Below are positions 8,065 through 16,602 of a stretch of 42,232 bases of DNA, in pieces. The stretch's first letter is position 1. Every line of letters begins with the position of its first letter. The notes under the pieces were generated by a model. The model saw only the letters and a program-made list of their open reading frames with translations, searched no databases and was not told the DNA's origin. Source of the DNA: a bacterium Ga0077546 (GTDB lineage: Bacteria; Cyanobacteriota; Vampirovibrionia; Obscuribacterales; Obscuribacteraceae); assembly GCA_001464165.1 (NCBI GenBank), contig LNEX01000401.1:1-42232 (forward strand). The letters run 5' to 3'. The position numbers and the translations under genes were made by a program.

Positions 8065-9312
8065 ATGCCTAAACCATCTGGCAGGGTCGCCTCGCCCTTC
8101 CGCGGAGCCCTGCGCTCCTTACGCTTTAGAGACTTCAGGCTACTTTTCATTGGGCAGGTGATATCCATTTCGGGAACGTCCATGCAGGCCATGGCCTTTT
8201 CCTGGTTGGTTTTTACCCTGTCTGGTTCAGCGTTGAATCTTGGTTTCAACATCTTTCTTTCGGCTCTGCCAACATTGCTTCTCTCCTACCAAGGCGGTCG
8301 CCTGGCTGACCGCTGGAGCAGCAAACGAGTGCTTCTGGTCACTCAGACCATTGCTCTTTCGCTTGCACTGGTGTTGTTTGTGGTGGCTAGCACTGCCACT
8401 CTCACACTGCCAATGCTGTACTCTTTCACTTTCCTCCAAGGCATTCTCGATGCTCTGGAGGTGCCGTCTAGGCAGGTGATTGTGCGTCAGACAGTGCCTG
8501 ATAAGAGCTATTTGGTAAATGCGCTGAGCCTCACGACTTCCCTCCTTCACATCTCACGCATAGCCGGGCCGGCCCTGGCTGCCATGGTCTTGTCTCTCTG
8601 GGGAGCGCCGATTTGTTTCCTCATCAATGCCATCAGCTATCTATTTTCGCTATTCACGATTGCTAAAATTCGGGTAGCAAAGGTGCTGTCCCCGGGGGGC
8701 ATGAGCACTGGGTTCAGGGGCCTTGTGCATAGAGTTTGGAAGCAGCCCTTCACTCGGGCCATGATTCAGCTCTATGTGGTCATGGGTCTATTGGGTCTTC
8801 AATATCTGGTTATTCTCCCGGCTTTCGTCAAGCTGCATCTAGGCCTGGCGGAGGGCGCCTTAGGAACCATTTTGGCGTTCTCGGCCTTTGGCTCGTTAAC
8901 CGCTAGTTTGCTTCTTGCTAGCTTCGCTAATGTCAGACTGCTCTCAAAGGGTATTGGCTTTGCCGAAGTAGGCTTTGGTCTATCACTGATAGCCTTTGCC
9001 TTTGCCCCGAGTTTTTCCTTAGCACTAATGATTTCTCTTCCGCTAGGACTGTTCCAAACTTTCCTCATGAGTGGTTCTAGTGCTCTCCTGCAGCAGCTAA
9101 TCAGCGATGAGAGGGTGCGCGGCCGAGTGCTCTCGCTATTCGTCTTTCTCAGCATGGGAACGGCAGCGCCTGGAGCACTCTTGATTGGCTTGCTCGCCAA
9201 TGGCCTGGGGCCCTCTTTGGCGCTGGCTCTGTCTGGCGCAATATGCATTGGAGTGGGCAGCAATTTTGTCATTTCAACAAGAAATCTGGACGCTCGAAAA
9301 GTCGATCTTTAA
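8065..9312 (+). CDS. Major facilitator superfamily transporter (MFS_3/EntS-like exporter)
   Basis: A 415-residue integral membrane protein with about 12 hydrophobic segments. The N-terminus (FRGALRSLRFRDFRLLFIGQ, then VISISGTSMQAMAFSWLVF) is the typical opening of the MFS_3/enterobactin-exporter-like group. The loop-2/3 motif is GRLADRWSSKRVLL (GxLaDrxGrkr type), followed by the FLQGILDALEVPSRQ block common in this group, and repeated in part as DERVRGRVLSLF. It is likely a proton-driven drug or metabolite exporter; the substrate is unknown. The ATG at 8065 was taken; a GTG two codons earlier is possible. Neither has a strong ribosome site. The FtsH-like gene begins 37 nt downstream. Confidence 0.9.
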   Translation: MPKPSGRVASPFRGALRSLRFRDFRLLFIGQVISISGTSMQAMAFSWLVFTLSGSALNLGFNIFLSALPTLLLSYQGGRLADRWSSKRVLLVTQTIALSLALVLFVVASTATLTLPMLYSFTFLQGILDALEVPSRQVIVRQTVPDKSYLVNALSLTTSLLHISRIAGPALAAMVLSLWGAPICFLINAISYLFSLFTIAKIRVAKVLSPGGMSTGFRGLVHRVWKQPFTRAMIQLYVVMGLLGLQYLVILPAFVKLHLGLAEGALGTILAFSAFGSLTASLLLASFANVRLLSKGIGFAEVGFGLSLIAFAFAPSFSLALMISLPLGLFQTFLMSGSSALLQQLISDERVRGRVLSLFVFLSMGTAAPGALLIGLLANGLGPSLALALSGAICIGVGSNFVISTRNLDARKVDL

Positions 9313-9349
9313 GGCAAGTCCGATTTACTAACTTCAAACTACTAGTGTT

Positions 9350-11110
9350 ATGAAATCGAAAAAGAAACGGCTCCAGATCTCTCTTGGAGCACTGCTCATC
9401 GCTTTGAGCACCATCACCAATACTGTTCTCATCTCCAGCCCAAGCCTGGCAGACCAAGCAGCGGCAGCAAGCAAAGTCGCTACGCCCGCAATCAAATCGA
9501 ATGCGGTTTCGTCGTGCCCAGAGGCTCCAAAAGCGCCCTCTGATACCAGCGGTGTCAGTCCGCAGCGGGAGAATCAACTCAAGTTAACCAGCTCCGAACT
9601 CAACCAACTCATTGACGAAAAGCCAGCCTGCATCACTAACGTAGTCTTCGTCAACGGCGAAAATGATGTAAAAATCGAACTGAGCAACAAGCAGCAAACC
9701 AAAGTAACGGTCTCTGATGCTGGCGGCAAAGAAGCTCTTCTGGCCAAGCTGGAAAAGGCTAAAATCAAATTCCAGACAGTGCAAAAATACGAGTCGCCGC
9801 TGCTTGCAGCCTTATCGCCTCTGCTGTTTCTGGCCGTCGTCTTAGGCTACGTTGCTTTCATGGGCTCAAGGCAGAGAAATCAAATGGGCGGGATGTCACG
9901 CATGGGTAAATCTCGCTCAGCAGACGCCACGGCCAATGATAGTATCGCCAAAGTTGGCTTCAAAGACGTGGCTGGTTGCCCCGAGGCGGTCAAAGAACTG
10001 CAACGCATTGTCGAAGGCCACCTCAATGCTTTAGTCTACGCCGAGTTTGGGGCTACGCTGCCCAAGGGGATTTTGCTCGTAGGCCCACCCGGAACCGGGA
10101 AGACTCTGCTCGCCAAAGCTGTTGCAAACGAAACCTCAGGCACTTTTGAGGCGGTCTCTGGTTCTGAGTTCGTTGAAATGTTCGTGGGAGTTGGCTCTTC
10201 CCGTGTGCGTCAACTCTTCGAAAGGGGTCGCAGGCAGACCGCTAAGACCAACCATCCCCACATCATTTTCATCGACGAAATCGATGCTGTCGGTCGCCAG
10301 CGTGGCACCGGCTTTAGTGGCGGCAACGACGAAAGGGAGCAAACCCTTAACCAGATTCTCACTGAGATGGACGGCGTCCTCAACAATGACGGCATTATCG
10401 TTATCGCCGCCACCAACCGCGCTGACATTCTGGACAAAGCTCTGATGCGTCCAGGCCGCTTCGACAGCCAAGTTACTGTCGACCTACCCGACGCCGCTGG
10501 CCGCGAGGCAATCTTCGCCATTTACTGCAAGAATCGGCCACTGGCAAAAGAGGTAACCCTGGCTGGTCTGGCCAAGCGCACCTTTGGATACAGTGGAGCC
10601 GAAATCAAAGGCGTTTGCAACCGCGCCCTGGTTATTGCAGCGGAGCGCTACGCTGCTCAGCGAAAGGCCCTGAAGCTCAGCGGTCTGAGCGCAGAAGAGT
10701 GCAAGGCTCACCTTGTAAAAGAGGTGACTAACGAAGACTTTGATGAAGCCGTCGACTTCGTTCGCTATGGCAGCAGCGATGCTGACAAGCAATCGCGCAT
10801 GAAGGATACTGACAAAATCAACACTGCCTTCCATGAGGCTGGTCATGCTGTGGCTTCTGTGGTTGCGCCTGAAGCTGACCCCGTGGTGAAAATCACGATC
10901 ATGCGCCGCTCGATGGCGCTTGGGTATGTGCAGACCATGCCTGACACCGACCGTGTCAGCTTCACCAAGCAACAGGCCCTCTCGCGCATTGTTATGGCCA
11001 TGGCCTGTCGATGCCGGTGCCAGCAACGACTTCCAGCAAGCCTCCGATATGGCTCGTCGGATGGTCGCTACTTGGGGCATGTCGCGCCTTGGTCCCATTT
11101 CTGTGGGTGA
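9350..11110 (+). CDS. ftsH: FtsH-like ATP-dependent zinc metalloprotease, frame broken near codon 553
   Basis: The frame encodes 586 residues, of which about 552 are FtsH-like. A signal-anchor is at 9-30, an extracytoplasmic domain at about 31-150 (without the usual YSEF motif) and TM2 at about 153-172. The AAA domain has Walker A GPPGTGKT (245-252), Walker B IIFIDEID (305-312) and the second region of homology ending ALMRPGRFD (364-372). The M41 domain starts with HEAGH (495-499). After MAMA (about 11005) the frame reads into Cys/Arg-rich nonsense; the true continuation is in another frame from 11007. The conserved GGRAAEE helix, about 12 codons, is missing at the junction. Intact FtsH degrades membrane and regulatory proteins. 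As read, this copy could keep ATPase but not protease activity, unless the break is an assembly error. Confidence 0.85.
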   Translation: MKSKKKRLQISLGALLIALSTITNTVLISSPSLADQAAAASKVATPAIKSNAVSSCPEAPKAPSDTSGVSPQRENQLKLTSSELNQLIDEKPACITNVVFVNGENDVKIELSNKQQTKVTVSDAGGKEALLAKLEKAKIKFQTVQKYESPLLAALSPLLFLAVVLGYVAFMGSRQRNQMGGMSRMGKSRSADATANDSIAKVGFKDVAGCPEAVKELQRIVEGHLNALVYAEFGATLPKGILLVGPPGTGKTLLAKAVANETSGTFEAVSGSEFVEMFVGVGSSRVRQLFERGRRQTAKTNHPHIIFIDEIDAVGRQRGTGFSGGNDEREQTLNQILTEMDGVLNNDGIIVIAATNRADILDKALMRPGRFDSQVTVDLPDAAGREAIFAIYCKNRPLAKEVTLAGLAKRTFGYSGAEIKGVCNRALVIAAERYAAQRKALKLSGLSAEECKAHLVKEVTNEDFDEAVDFVRYGSSDADKQSRMKDTDKINTAFHEAGHAVASVVAPEADPVVKITIMRRSMALGYVQTMPDTDRVSFTKQQALSRIVMAMACRCRCQQRLPASLRYGSSDGRYLGHVAPWSHFCG

Positions 11111-11390
11111 ACAAGCTCAAGGACCATTTGGTGGTGGTGGTAGTTCTGCTTTTGGTCAAGACCTCGGCAACGAGATTGACCGCGAAGTTCGCTACATCAC
11201 CAATATGTGCTACAAGGCGGCTGTGGCAATCGTCAAAGCCGACAGCAAGCGCATCAATGCTCTGGTGAAGATTCTGATGGAGAGAGAAACCGTGCTAGCC
11301 GATCAATGGCAAGATCTGCTCAAGCAGTATCCTTCCAAGATTCAATGGTCAGAGCTGGCACTGCCGCAGACTGAACCGGATATCGAATGA
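11007..11390 (+). pseudogene. ftsH: Out-of-frame C-terminal part of the FtsH-like protease
   Basis: This frame, open from 10920 but homologous only from 11007, continues the M41 domain: [20 protein letters not shown] carries the third zinc ligand (Asp of SND), then [15 protein letters not shown], a Gly-rich insert and the helical end with REVRYITNMCYKAAVAIV and ALVKILMERETV. It corresponds to the last ~130 residues of FtsH. One spare base separates the last good upstream codon from this frame, so a deletion whose length is 2 modulo 3 (for example 35 nt for 12 codons) would explain both the missing residues and the shift. It is probably one gene with the preceding entry, spanning 9350-11390. 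Confidence 0.75.
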
Positions 11391-11413
11391 GGCAGAAATG
11401 CCCGGGACTTGAA

Positions 11414-11467
11414 GCTGGAATTGGCCTTCAGGCTAGAATCTGGCTTCAAGCTAGAATCGGTCTTCAC
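11414..11467 (+). repeat. Three 18-bp imperfect tandem repeats after the FtsH-like gene
   Basis: Copies at 11414-11431, 11432-11449 and 11450-11467: GCTGGAATTGGCCTTCAG, GCTAGAATCTGGCTTCAA, GCTAGAATCGGTCTTCAC. They start 24 nt after the stop. No open frame requires them; their role is unknown. Confidence 0.8.
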
Positions 11468-11480
11468 GCAAAAGAAGTAA

Positions 11481-11508
11481 GGGAGCGAAACCATCTTGGT
11501 GAGCTCCC
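11481..11508 (+). terminator. Hairpin downstream of the FtsH-like gene
   Basis: GGGAGC (11481-11486) pairs with GCTCCC (11503-11508), with an inner ACCA/TGGT stem. It is a strong hairpin in the right position for transcript ending, but without a following T-run, so it may serve as an mRNA 3'-end stabiliser or a factor-assisted terminator. Confidence 0.4.
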
Positions 11509-11620
11509 CTGCTTCCAGCTAGCGAAATTTAGCGGATAAAGCAGTGTCTAAAAGGTCGCTCTTGGGTATAAACATTAGGCAGTGAATTTTGAGAAACTCG
11601 GCTGATTAGGTTTGACAACC

Positions 11621-12463
11621 ATGGCAATAGAAGAGATCGGTGATAAAGGCAGGACGAATCCAAAAGGTGCTGGCTTCGAAAGTCGCACTTACGCTGAAGC
11701 GTTAAACGCTACGGCACTCTCTCATCTTCAAGCTGATGCACTTGAGGCGCTGAAATCAAAAAGTGGCCAGTTCTCTAGCGAGAGTAAAGCAACTGAAAGA
11801 GATGGACAACTTAGAGTCGATACTGTCAATCCTTCTGGCCAGCATGACATCATGTTGCTCAAGACTAAAAATACTTTGCCGGGCGGCAATGTTTTCGCCC
11901 CCACTTTCTTAAGCCATGTCGAGATAGTCTCATCAGAGCAAGGCAAAGTCAGCGTCGAGACTACAAAAGTAGGGACTAAATTAAATCGACTCGATCAACT
12001 GGTTGACCCTGGAACAGGGCAGCTTTCAATTGAGCAAATTGATGCTAGCGGCAAGACAATTAGGAAATTTGAGCCTGCGGTGACTAAACCAAGACGTGAC
12101 GAAAATTATAGAGATGTACGGGATCAAGCAGGGCAGTTAATGAGAGTCACCGAGCCCGCCGGACAAAGAGCAAATTGCGAAGTACCATACAGTGGTACGA
12201 ACAGATGCAATTATATTTTGCGCGATCAATCAATAGCCAAAACTCTTGGAGCTACTGGTGATTCTGTTGCCCTCGAAGTGACTATACAAGAGCAACAGAG
12301 AAGAGATGAGCGGCATAAACGGATTGCTCAGCTACTTGATGTGAAGGTCATAGTTCGAACTCTTGATGGTCGCATGTTAGCCACGATTGATCAAGAAGTT
12401 ACCATGAATGCCAAAGGCGTAATCACTTACGTCGATACAACGGCAAAGAAAACTAATAAATAG
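11621..12463 (+). CDS. Hydrophilic protein of unknown function
   Basis: A 280-residue protein with no signal peptide or membrane segment. It is rich in Thr, Gln, Glu and Lys, with a beta-like middle (e.g. HVEIVSSEQGKVSVETTKVG, QLSIEQIDASGKTIRKFEP). Near the C-terminus is a QRRDERHKRIAQLLDVKVIV segment followed by strand-like VRTLDGRMLATIDQEV. Two Cys (ANCEVPYSG, NRCNYIL) flank a short loop. No family recognised. The ATG at 11621 was chosen; a TTG three codons upstream is in frame but unneeded. It precedes the 1183-residue protein gene by 170 nt and shares its orientation and hydrophilic, low-complexity style. Confidence 0.65.
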   Translation: MAIEEIGDKGRTNPKGAGFESRTYAEALNATALSHLQADALEALKSKSGQFSSESKATERDGQLRVDTVNPSGQHDIMLLKTKNTLPGGNVFAPTFLSHVEIVSSEQGKVSVETTKVGTKLNRLDQLVDPGTGQLSIEQIDASGKTIRKFEPAVTKPRRDENYRDVRDQAGQLMRVTEPAGQRANCEVPYSGTNRCNYILRDQSIAKTLGATGDSVALEVTIQEQQRRDERHKRIAQLLDVKVIVRTLDGRMLATIDQEVTMNAKGVITYVDTTAKKTNK

Positions 12464-12515
12464 CAAGAAGCACTAAAAAAATAGCTTTGATTAACTACGG
12501 CGTATAATATAAAGT

Positions 12516-12532
12516 GGCACCGCATACGGTGC
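12516..12532. repeat. GCACCG-CATA-CGGTGC palindrome
   Basis: A perfect 6-bp inverted repeat with CATA loop, just downstream of a TATAAT (12503-12508) and followed by TCTTTTTCT from 12538. It could be a weak terminator of the preceding gene or a 5'-leader hairpin. Related copies lie at 4882-4899 and 35787-35802, and a weaker one at 27919-27932. Confidence 0.45.
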
Positions 12533-12576
12533 TAGAGTCTTTTTCTGTTCTGTGGGAATTCTACGAATGCACAGAC

Positions 12577-12606
12577 ATGGAATCGTAACACTTTAAAATG
12601 CAAAAT
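12577..12606 (+). promoter_or_regulatory. Shared promoter-like element, copy upstream of the 1183-residue protein
   Basis: ATGGAATCGTAACA (12577-12590), then CAAAAT (12601-12606) exactly 16 nt after GGAATC. This is followed by the ribosome site AAGGAG (from 12622) and the ATG at 12634, a compact leader consistent with transcription starting near 12613. The upstream block matches the other four sites closely; the -10-like box is the least canonical. Confidence 0.55.
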
Positions 12607-12633
12607 CTCCCTACGTTTCGCAAGGAGAAGACC

Positions 12634-15600
12634 ATGAGTGAGCTGCACAGCGACAAGCCAAGGAATCCTAATACAAGCCTGGTTAGCACCATTGTTAATG
12701 ATGCTAACAACGGTAGAATTATTGTTACCGATAGCGACGCTAATTCTCATGCACTAGCATCTCGAAAGGCCCTCGATAAACTCAGCAGTGATTCGAAACC
12801 GCCTGTAGTATCCGAGAAATCAAAAGCTAACTCTCCTATGGGAGCATTTTCTGAATCATTCACATCTTCAATCCATAATATGGGTTTTGCTGTTGTTCAG
12901 ATAGCTCGAGAAGCATCCGGCAATAAAGAGCTGCTTAAAGACTTCAAGCCAGCACAAATGTCGCACGAGGCCAATATTGGCACTGGCAATTGGTTAGCTC
13001 AACAACTTGGAAGCGGCGCGGCCTTCGCCATACCCATGGCAGCAACAGCCTTTCTCACCCGTGGTCGCTCTGTGGGTGCAGAAAGTAGCGCCGCTTTTAG
13101 CGGCATGAAAGCAGCTGCAGCTAGTGGCGCAATAACAGGATTTGCTTTCACGCCTACCCTAGACAATAAAGGTGAGGCCGCCACAGGTGGTGCGTTCTGG
13201 CAGAAGAAAGCACTGCAGACGGGAAGTATGTCGGCTGCCTTTGCCACCATGGCAGGTGTAGACAAGATGCATATCGGGGGGCATATCGGCAAAGCCATAT
13301 TGCCGGGCTCAACGGCTGGCATTGCTGCAATTGGAGGCCGCATAGCACAACGGGGCCTGGATGGAGCAATTGCAGGTTATTCAGGAGGAATCGTAGACAC
13401 TAGCATTCAAAGCGGATTCAAGGCTGACCTGGGCACTGTGAACGAGTCTGCTATCAAATGGGCCGCTGCTGGTGCGCTATTTAGTGGGGCAGGCGAGGGC
13501 TTTAAGCGGAGTAATTTTACAGGCGGTAAGGGGAAATTGGCTGAAGCTGGGAACGCCGCAGCGAATTTGCACGAACCTTTAGTTAAGGCTCCGGAAACAC
13601 CAGCTCTAGCCCATGTAGGCATTAGCCCAGAACTTTTGGCTAGAAAACACAGCGTTTCGCCCGCTGGCCAAGAAAGTAGACGATCTAGCGTCGGAGAGGG
13701 GTATGGCCCTCGCCCTGAAATAGTTTCGAGTCGCGGTCCTGTCAGACGCCCTCCATCTAGACAAGACGCACCAACTCCTCCGGACAGAGGTATGGGGACG
13801 AACGTCGGTAGAGGCGACCGAGAACTCAGCAGCGGACAAGGTACAGGAGGTAAAGGTGAGCGAAGAGAAGGAAACTCAGGCAAACGGCTAGAGTGGCTAG
13901 CTCAAAATAAAGTCGGCAAGGACGGAACAACCAAGTCCGGAGCTGAACAGTCAGTAGAAGCTGGCAGGAGCACCGCAAGCGGTGCTAAGGGCTCGGGCGG
14001 CTTTGGCCGCGAAAAAGCGGGGACAAGGGCAACTAAAGCCGCTGCACCAGAATTGAAGTCCAACCAAGCCGCACCTGTTACAGACAGCCAAACAATAGCA
14101 CCGCAAGTAACAGTCACAACTGGCAAAGACATCGTGCCACAGGCTCCAGCCAGACCTACGCTGCCGGTTGAGTCAGGGGCAAAACAAAACATTGGATTGG
14201 AGGCAACACAGACACAACCAAAAGGCAAAGCTTCTGAGAGCACTGTGCATGTTGCTGAAGTGGTAGAAGTAACAACTCCTACCCAATCGAGGCTCGCTTC
14301 AGCTGAACCTAATGGTGTGATCAAGGCTAGCGATCGGCCAGTGTCGGCAATGACAGTTGACGTCAAAGCAACACCAGTTGGAGCAAAGATAGTCGAGCCA
14401 ACAATTGAGAAGCAGGGAAGCGGTAATCACGAAATGCCGTCCTTGTCTGGAAGTGCCATAAGTCTTGAGAGACCATTGGTCAAACTGCTAGAAGGAAGCA
14501 TGGTTTCTCCCAAGCAAGTTGGGACGCAACTAAGACAAACTGCAATTGACAGTATTGCTGCGGGTAGACAAGTAATTCATCAGGCTGGTGACGCACTTAA
14601 TGCCGCTAAAGTAAACATAACTGACACATTAGGGCGCGGCACAGAAGCAGTAAGAACCGAAGCAGGAACACACACTGCACGGCTACTCGAAGGAGCTTTA
14701 CCGATATGGCGCAAGGAGTCCATAAATCTAACTCAAGTTGGACGTAAAACAATTGACTCAACTGGAATGACTGTTAAAAAGGGAACTACTTTCAAAGCAA
14801 GTGAGATAGAGGCATTGCCTGGCGCCCTTGAGGCGAGAAGAGGCAACTGGGACGCTAAGGCCTCAGAGATGGCTGAAGCTGCCCAAGCAAGAATTGCAGG
14901 TGTAAGAGAAGGGGCTAGTACCTTTACCTCAGATTGGAAGCAGAGGGCAAGAGACACTAGGGCTAATTTGGCTGGGGTCGAGGCCAGTGCAAAAGAAGGC
15001 GGCAGCTCTGCCATAACTTACTGGGAGGGACGAGTAAATCGCGGCTTGATTGTTGACGAAGGTGTTAGAAAACTGCTTGAAGTGCCTGAAGGAGCTGCTT
15101 GGTCTCGCAAGGTAGAAGCTGGCAGAACGCGAGATGAAGTCGCCAGAAATTATCTAATTGAAAAGGGAACTGAAGCTACAAACTTCACTTCTGATGCAGT
15201 TAGATTCTTGAGCCTGCAAGATATTAAACTTCGCCGGACCTTAGGCAATGCGGTCAACTCTGCTCTAGACGGTGCAGAGACTTTCGTCGCCGGTGGACCA
15301 GAGAGGCATGCTTGGGCAACTGGTCGTCTTGTCGATTTCGTTAAAGCCGGAGCAGAGAGGGATGCGGCAGCGCGAGCCAAAGTAACTCATTGGTTTGGAG
15401 AAAAGTTAGGCAATCTGAGACAGGGCATAACAGACGGCACCAAGCAAGATGCCCAATCGCGCAAGCAATTAGAGATCACCGCTAACGAGCTGCAAGCAAA
15501 GAGCAATGGTGCGCGTCCTGTCAGCGACCAAGTTAGCCGACAAGTGACCAACATCAGAGAAACGGTTGCTCCAGTGGTTACTGAGAGAGCGACGCAATTG

Positions 15601-16185
15601 CAGAACGGCCTGATGGCTGGCATTGAGAGGGCAAGACAAGCATGGATAGATTACAAAAATCCAAAAACTACAGTATCAGCAACAGGTACAAACGAAGTGC
15701 TAGCTCTCGCTCCTTCGGAAGCAGCAAGTTTGCCCGTCTCAATGGCTCATGGTTCACCGAAAGAGTTGGCCTCTATGAACCCAGGTAGATCTGCAATTGA
15801 TCTGAGTAATCCAATCACTGCCTTCCGTAATGATCAAAGAACTGTAGGAACAATCAAGGAACAGTTGATGCCTGAAGCGAAACCTCCAAGCGTTCCAAAT
15901 CAGCTGGTAGAACGTGGCGTGCTTCCTGAAGCTAAGCCCAATCATCGAGGTCAAGAGCCAACTGCTCTTGCTGCTGAGGCCATGCCGTTGAGAGTGGTTG
16001 AGCTAAGAAAACTTTTTTCTGAGAACGGAATTTCTCAGAGCGAGGGCGGAAAAACAAAGAATAAAGCCACGATGCTCAGCGACTTGAAAGAAAGACTTGA
16101 GTCAGGAACAGCGCTAACAGAGGGTGGTAAGCCGATTAGCGCAGCAAGAACTGCTCAAATACTTGAAGCAGCCAATAAAGCTTAG
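12634..16185 (+). CDS. 1183-residue low-complexity protein with Gly/Ala hydrophobic block and SAP-like C-terminus
   Basis: The ATG at 12634 is set by GGAG six bases upstream. Residues ~1-70 are polar. About 90-310 form a Gly/Ala-rich block with several hydrophobic stretches (AAFAIPMAATAFLTRG, SAAFATMAGVDKMHIGGHIG, IKWAAAGALFSGAGEGF) that could insert in or perforate a membrane. About 320-600 is a Pro/Ser/Gly/Arg disordered region. About 600-1050 is helical with repeated Ala-rich amphipathic segments. About 1119-1158 (LRVVELRKLFSENGIS, then ATMLSDLKERL) resembles a SAP/LEM-like helix-turn-helix that can bind DNA. There is no signal peptide. Overall function is unknown; an effector, a surface adhesin or a nucleoid-associated protein are all possible. 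It carries the shared promoter element. Confidence 0.8.
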   Translation: MSELHSDKPRNPNTSLVSTIVNDANNGRIIVTDSDANSHALASRKALDKLSSDSKPPVVSEKSKANSPMGAFSESFTSSIHNMGFAVVQIAREASGNKELLKDFKPAQMSHEANIGTGNWLAQQLGSGAAFAIPMAATAFLTRGRSVGAESSAAFSGMKAAAASGAITGFAFTPTLDNKGEAATGGAFWQKKALQTGSMSAAFATMAGVDKMHIGGHIGKAILPGSTAGIAAIGGRIAQRGLDGAIAGYSGGIVDTSIQSGFKADLGTVNESAIKWAAAGALFSGAGEGFKRSNFTGGKGKLAEAGNAAANLHEPLVKAPETPALAHVGISPELLARKHSVSPAGQESRRSSVGEGYGPRPEIVSSRGPVRRPPSRQDAPTPPDRGMGTNVGRGDRELSSGQGTGGKGERREGNSGKRLEWLAQNKVGKDGTTKSGAEQSVEAGRSTASGAKGSGGFGREKAGTRATKAAAPELKSNQAAPVTDSQTIAPQVTVTTGKDIVPQAPARPTLPVESGAKQNIGLEATQTQPKGKASESTVHVAEVVEVTTPTQSRLASAEPNGVIKASDRPVSAMTVDVKATPVGAKIVEPTIEKQGSGNHEMPSLSGSAISLERPLVKLLEGSMVSPKQVGTQLRQTAIDSIAAGRQVIHQAGDALNAAKVNITDTLGRGTEAVRTEAGTHTARLLEGALPIWRKESINLTQVGRKTIDSTGMTVKKGTTFKASEIEALPGALEARRGNWDAKASEMAEAAQARIAGVREGASTFTSDWKQRARDTRANLAGVEASAKEGGSSAITYWEGRVNRGLIVDEGVRKLLEVPEGAAWSRKVEAGRTRDEVARNYLIEKGTEATNFTSDAVRFLSLQDIKLRRTLGNAVNSALDGAETFVAGGPERHAWATGRLVDFVKAGAERDAAARAKVTHWFGEKLGNLRQGITDGTKQDAQSRKQLEITANELQAKSNGARPVSDQVSRQVTNIRETVAPVVTERATQLQNGLMAGIERARQAWIDYKNPKTTVSATGTNEVLALAPSEAASLPVSMAHGSPKELASMNPGRSAIDLSNPITAFRNDQRTVGTIKEQLMPEAKPPSVPNQLVERGVLPEAKPNHRGQEPTALAAEAMPLRVVELRKLFSENGISQSEGGKTKNKATMLSDLKERLESGTALTEGGKPISAARTAQILEAANKA

Positions 16186-16238
16186 CTCAAACGTCATCTT
16201 AACCTCGCCATAACCCGCTGGTGGTAAGGCTTTTCAGG

Positions 16239-16273
16239 CTCAAGTAGGCGTAGCTGCGCTATGCCTACTTGAG
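16239..16273 (+). terminator. Strong hairpin terminator after the 1183-residue protein
   Basis: CTCAAGTAGGC (16239-16249) pairs perfectly with GCCTACTTGAG (16263-16273), and TAGC/GCTA plus a G-T pair extend the stem inward to a three-base loop (TGC), giving about 16 bp. TCTGTTT follows. It lies 54 nt past the stop; the T-tract is weak but the stem is very strong. Confidence 0.65.
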
Positions 16274-16602
16274 TCTGTTTGCCGAGAATTATCATCTTGT
16301 AATATCGAAGTTTGTTCTATTTTGACAACTGGATTTTTCTTCAACCTTGGGGATGATTACCAGATCTAGTCCGTTCTGCAATTGTTGCCAATAGTATGCG
16401 ACTTCTCTCTCTCTTGCCTTTCGTTTCCTATATTCAAATTGCTAGTCTCATACTATCTTTTTCCCGTACCTTTCATAACCAGGCCACTAACCACTTACCA
16501 AATCTGTTCTTAAGTTCAAGTACCAACTTTAGTTTCTTCTTGAAACTCAGCTCTCGTGAACAAGATTGCTGACTTTTTGAAATTATAAATCTGGAGCCCC
16601 CC
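16274..16602. other. Intergenic region upstream of the metallophosphoesterase
   Basis: About 330 nt of AT- and pyrimidine-rich sequence with no open frame that looks coding. TTGACA occurs near 16323, but no good -10 box lies at 16-18 nt; TACTAT near 16453 is another weak candidate. No copy of the shared promoter element was found here. Confidence 0.4.

Noticed and set aside
12487..12508. TTGATT and TATAAT upstream of the 1183-residue protein gene as a sigma-70 promoter
   Set aside because: The spacing is only 10 nt. TATAAT alone may still be a -10 box, but no matching -35 box was found.
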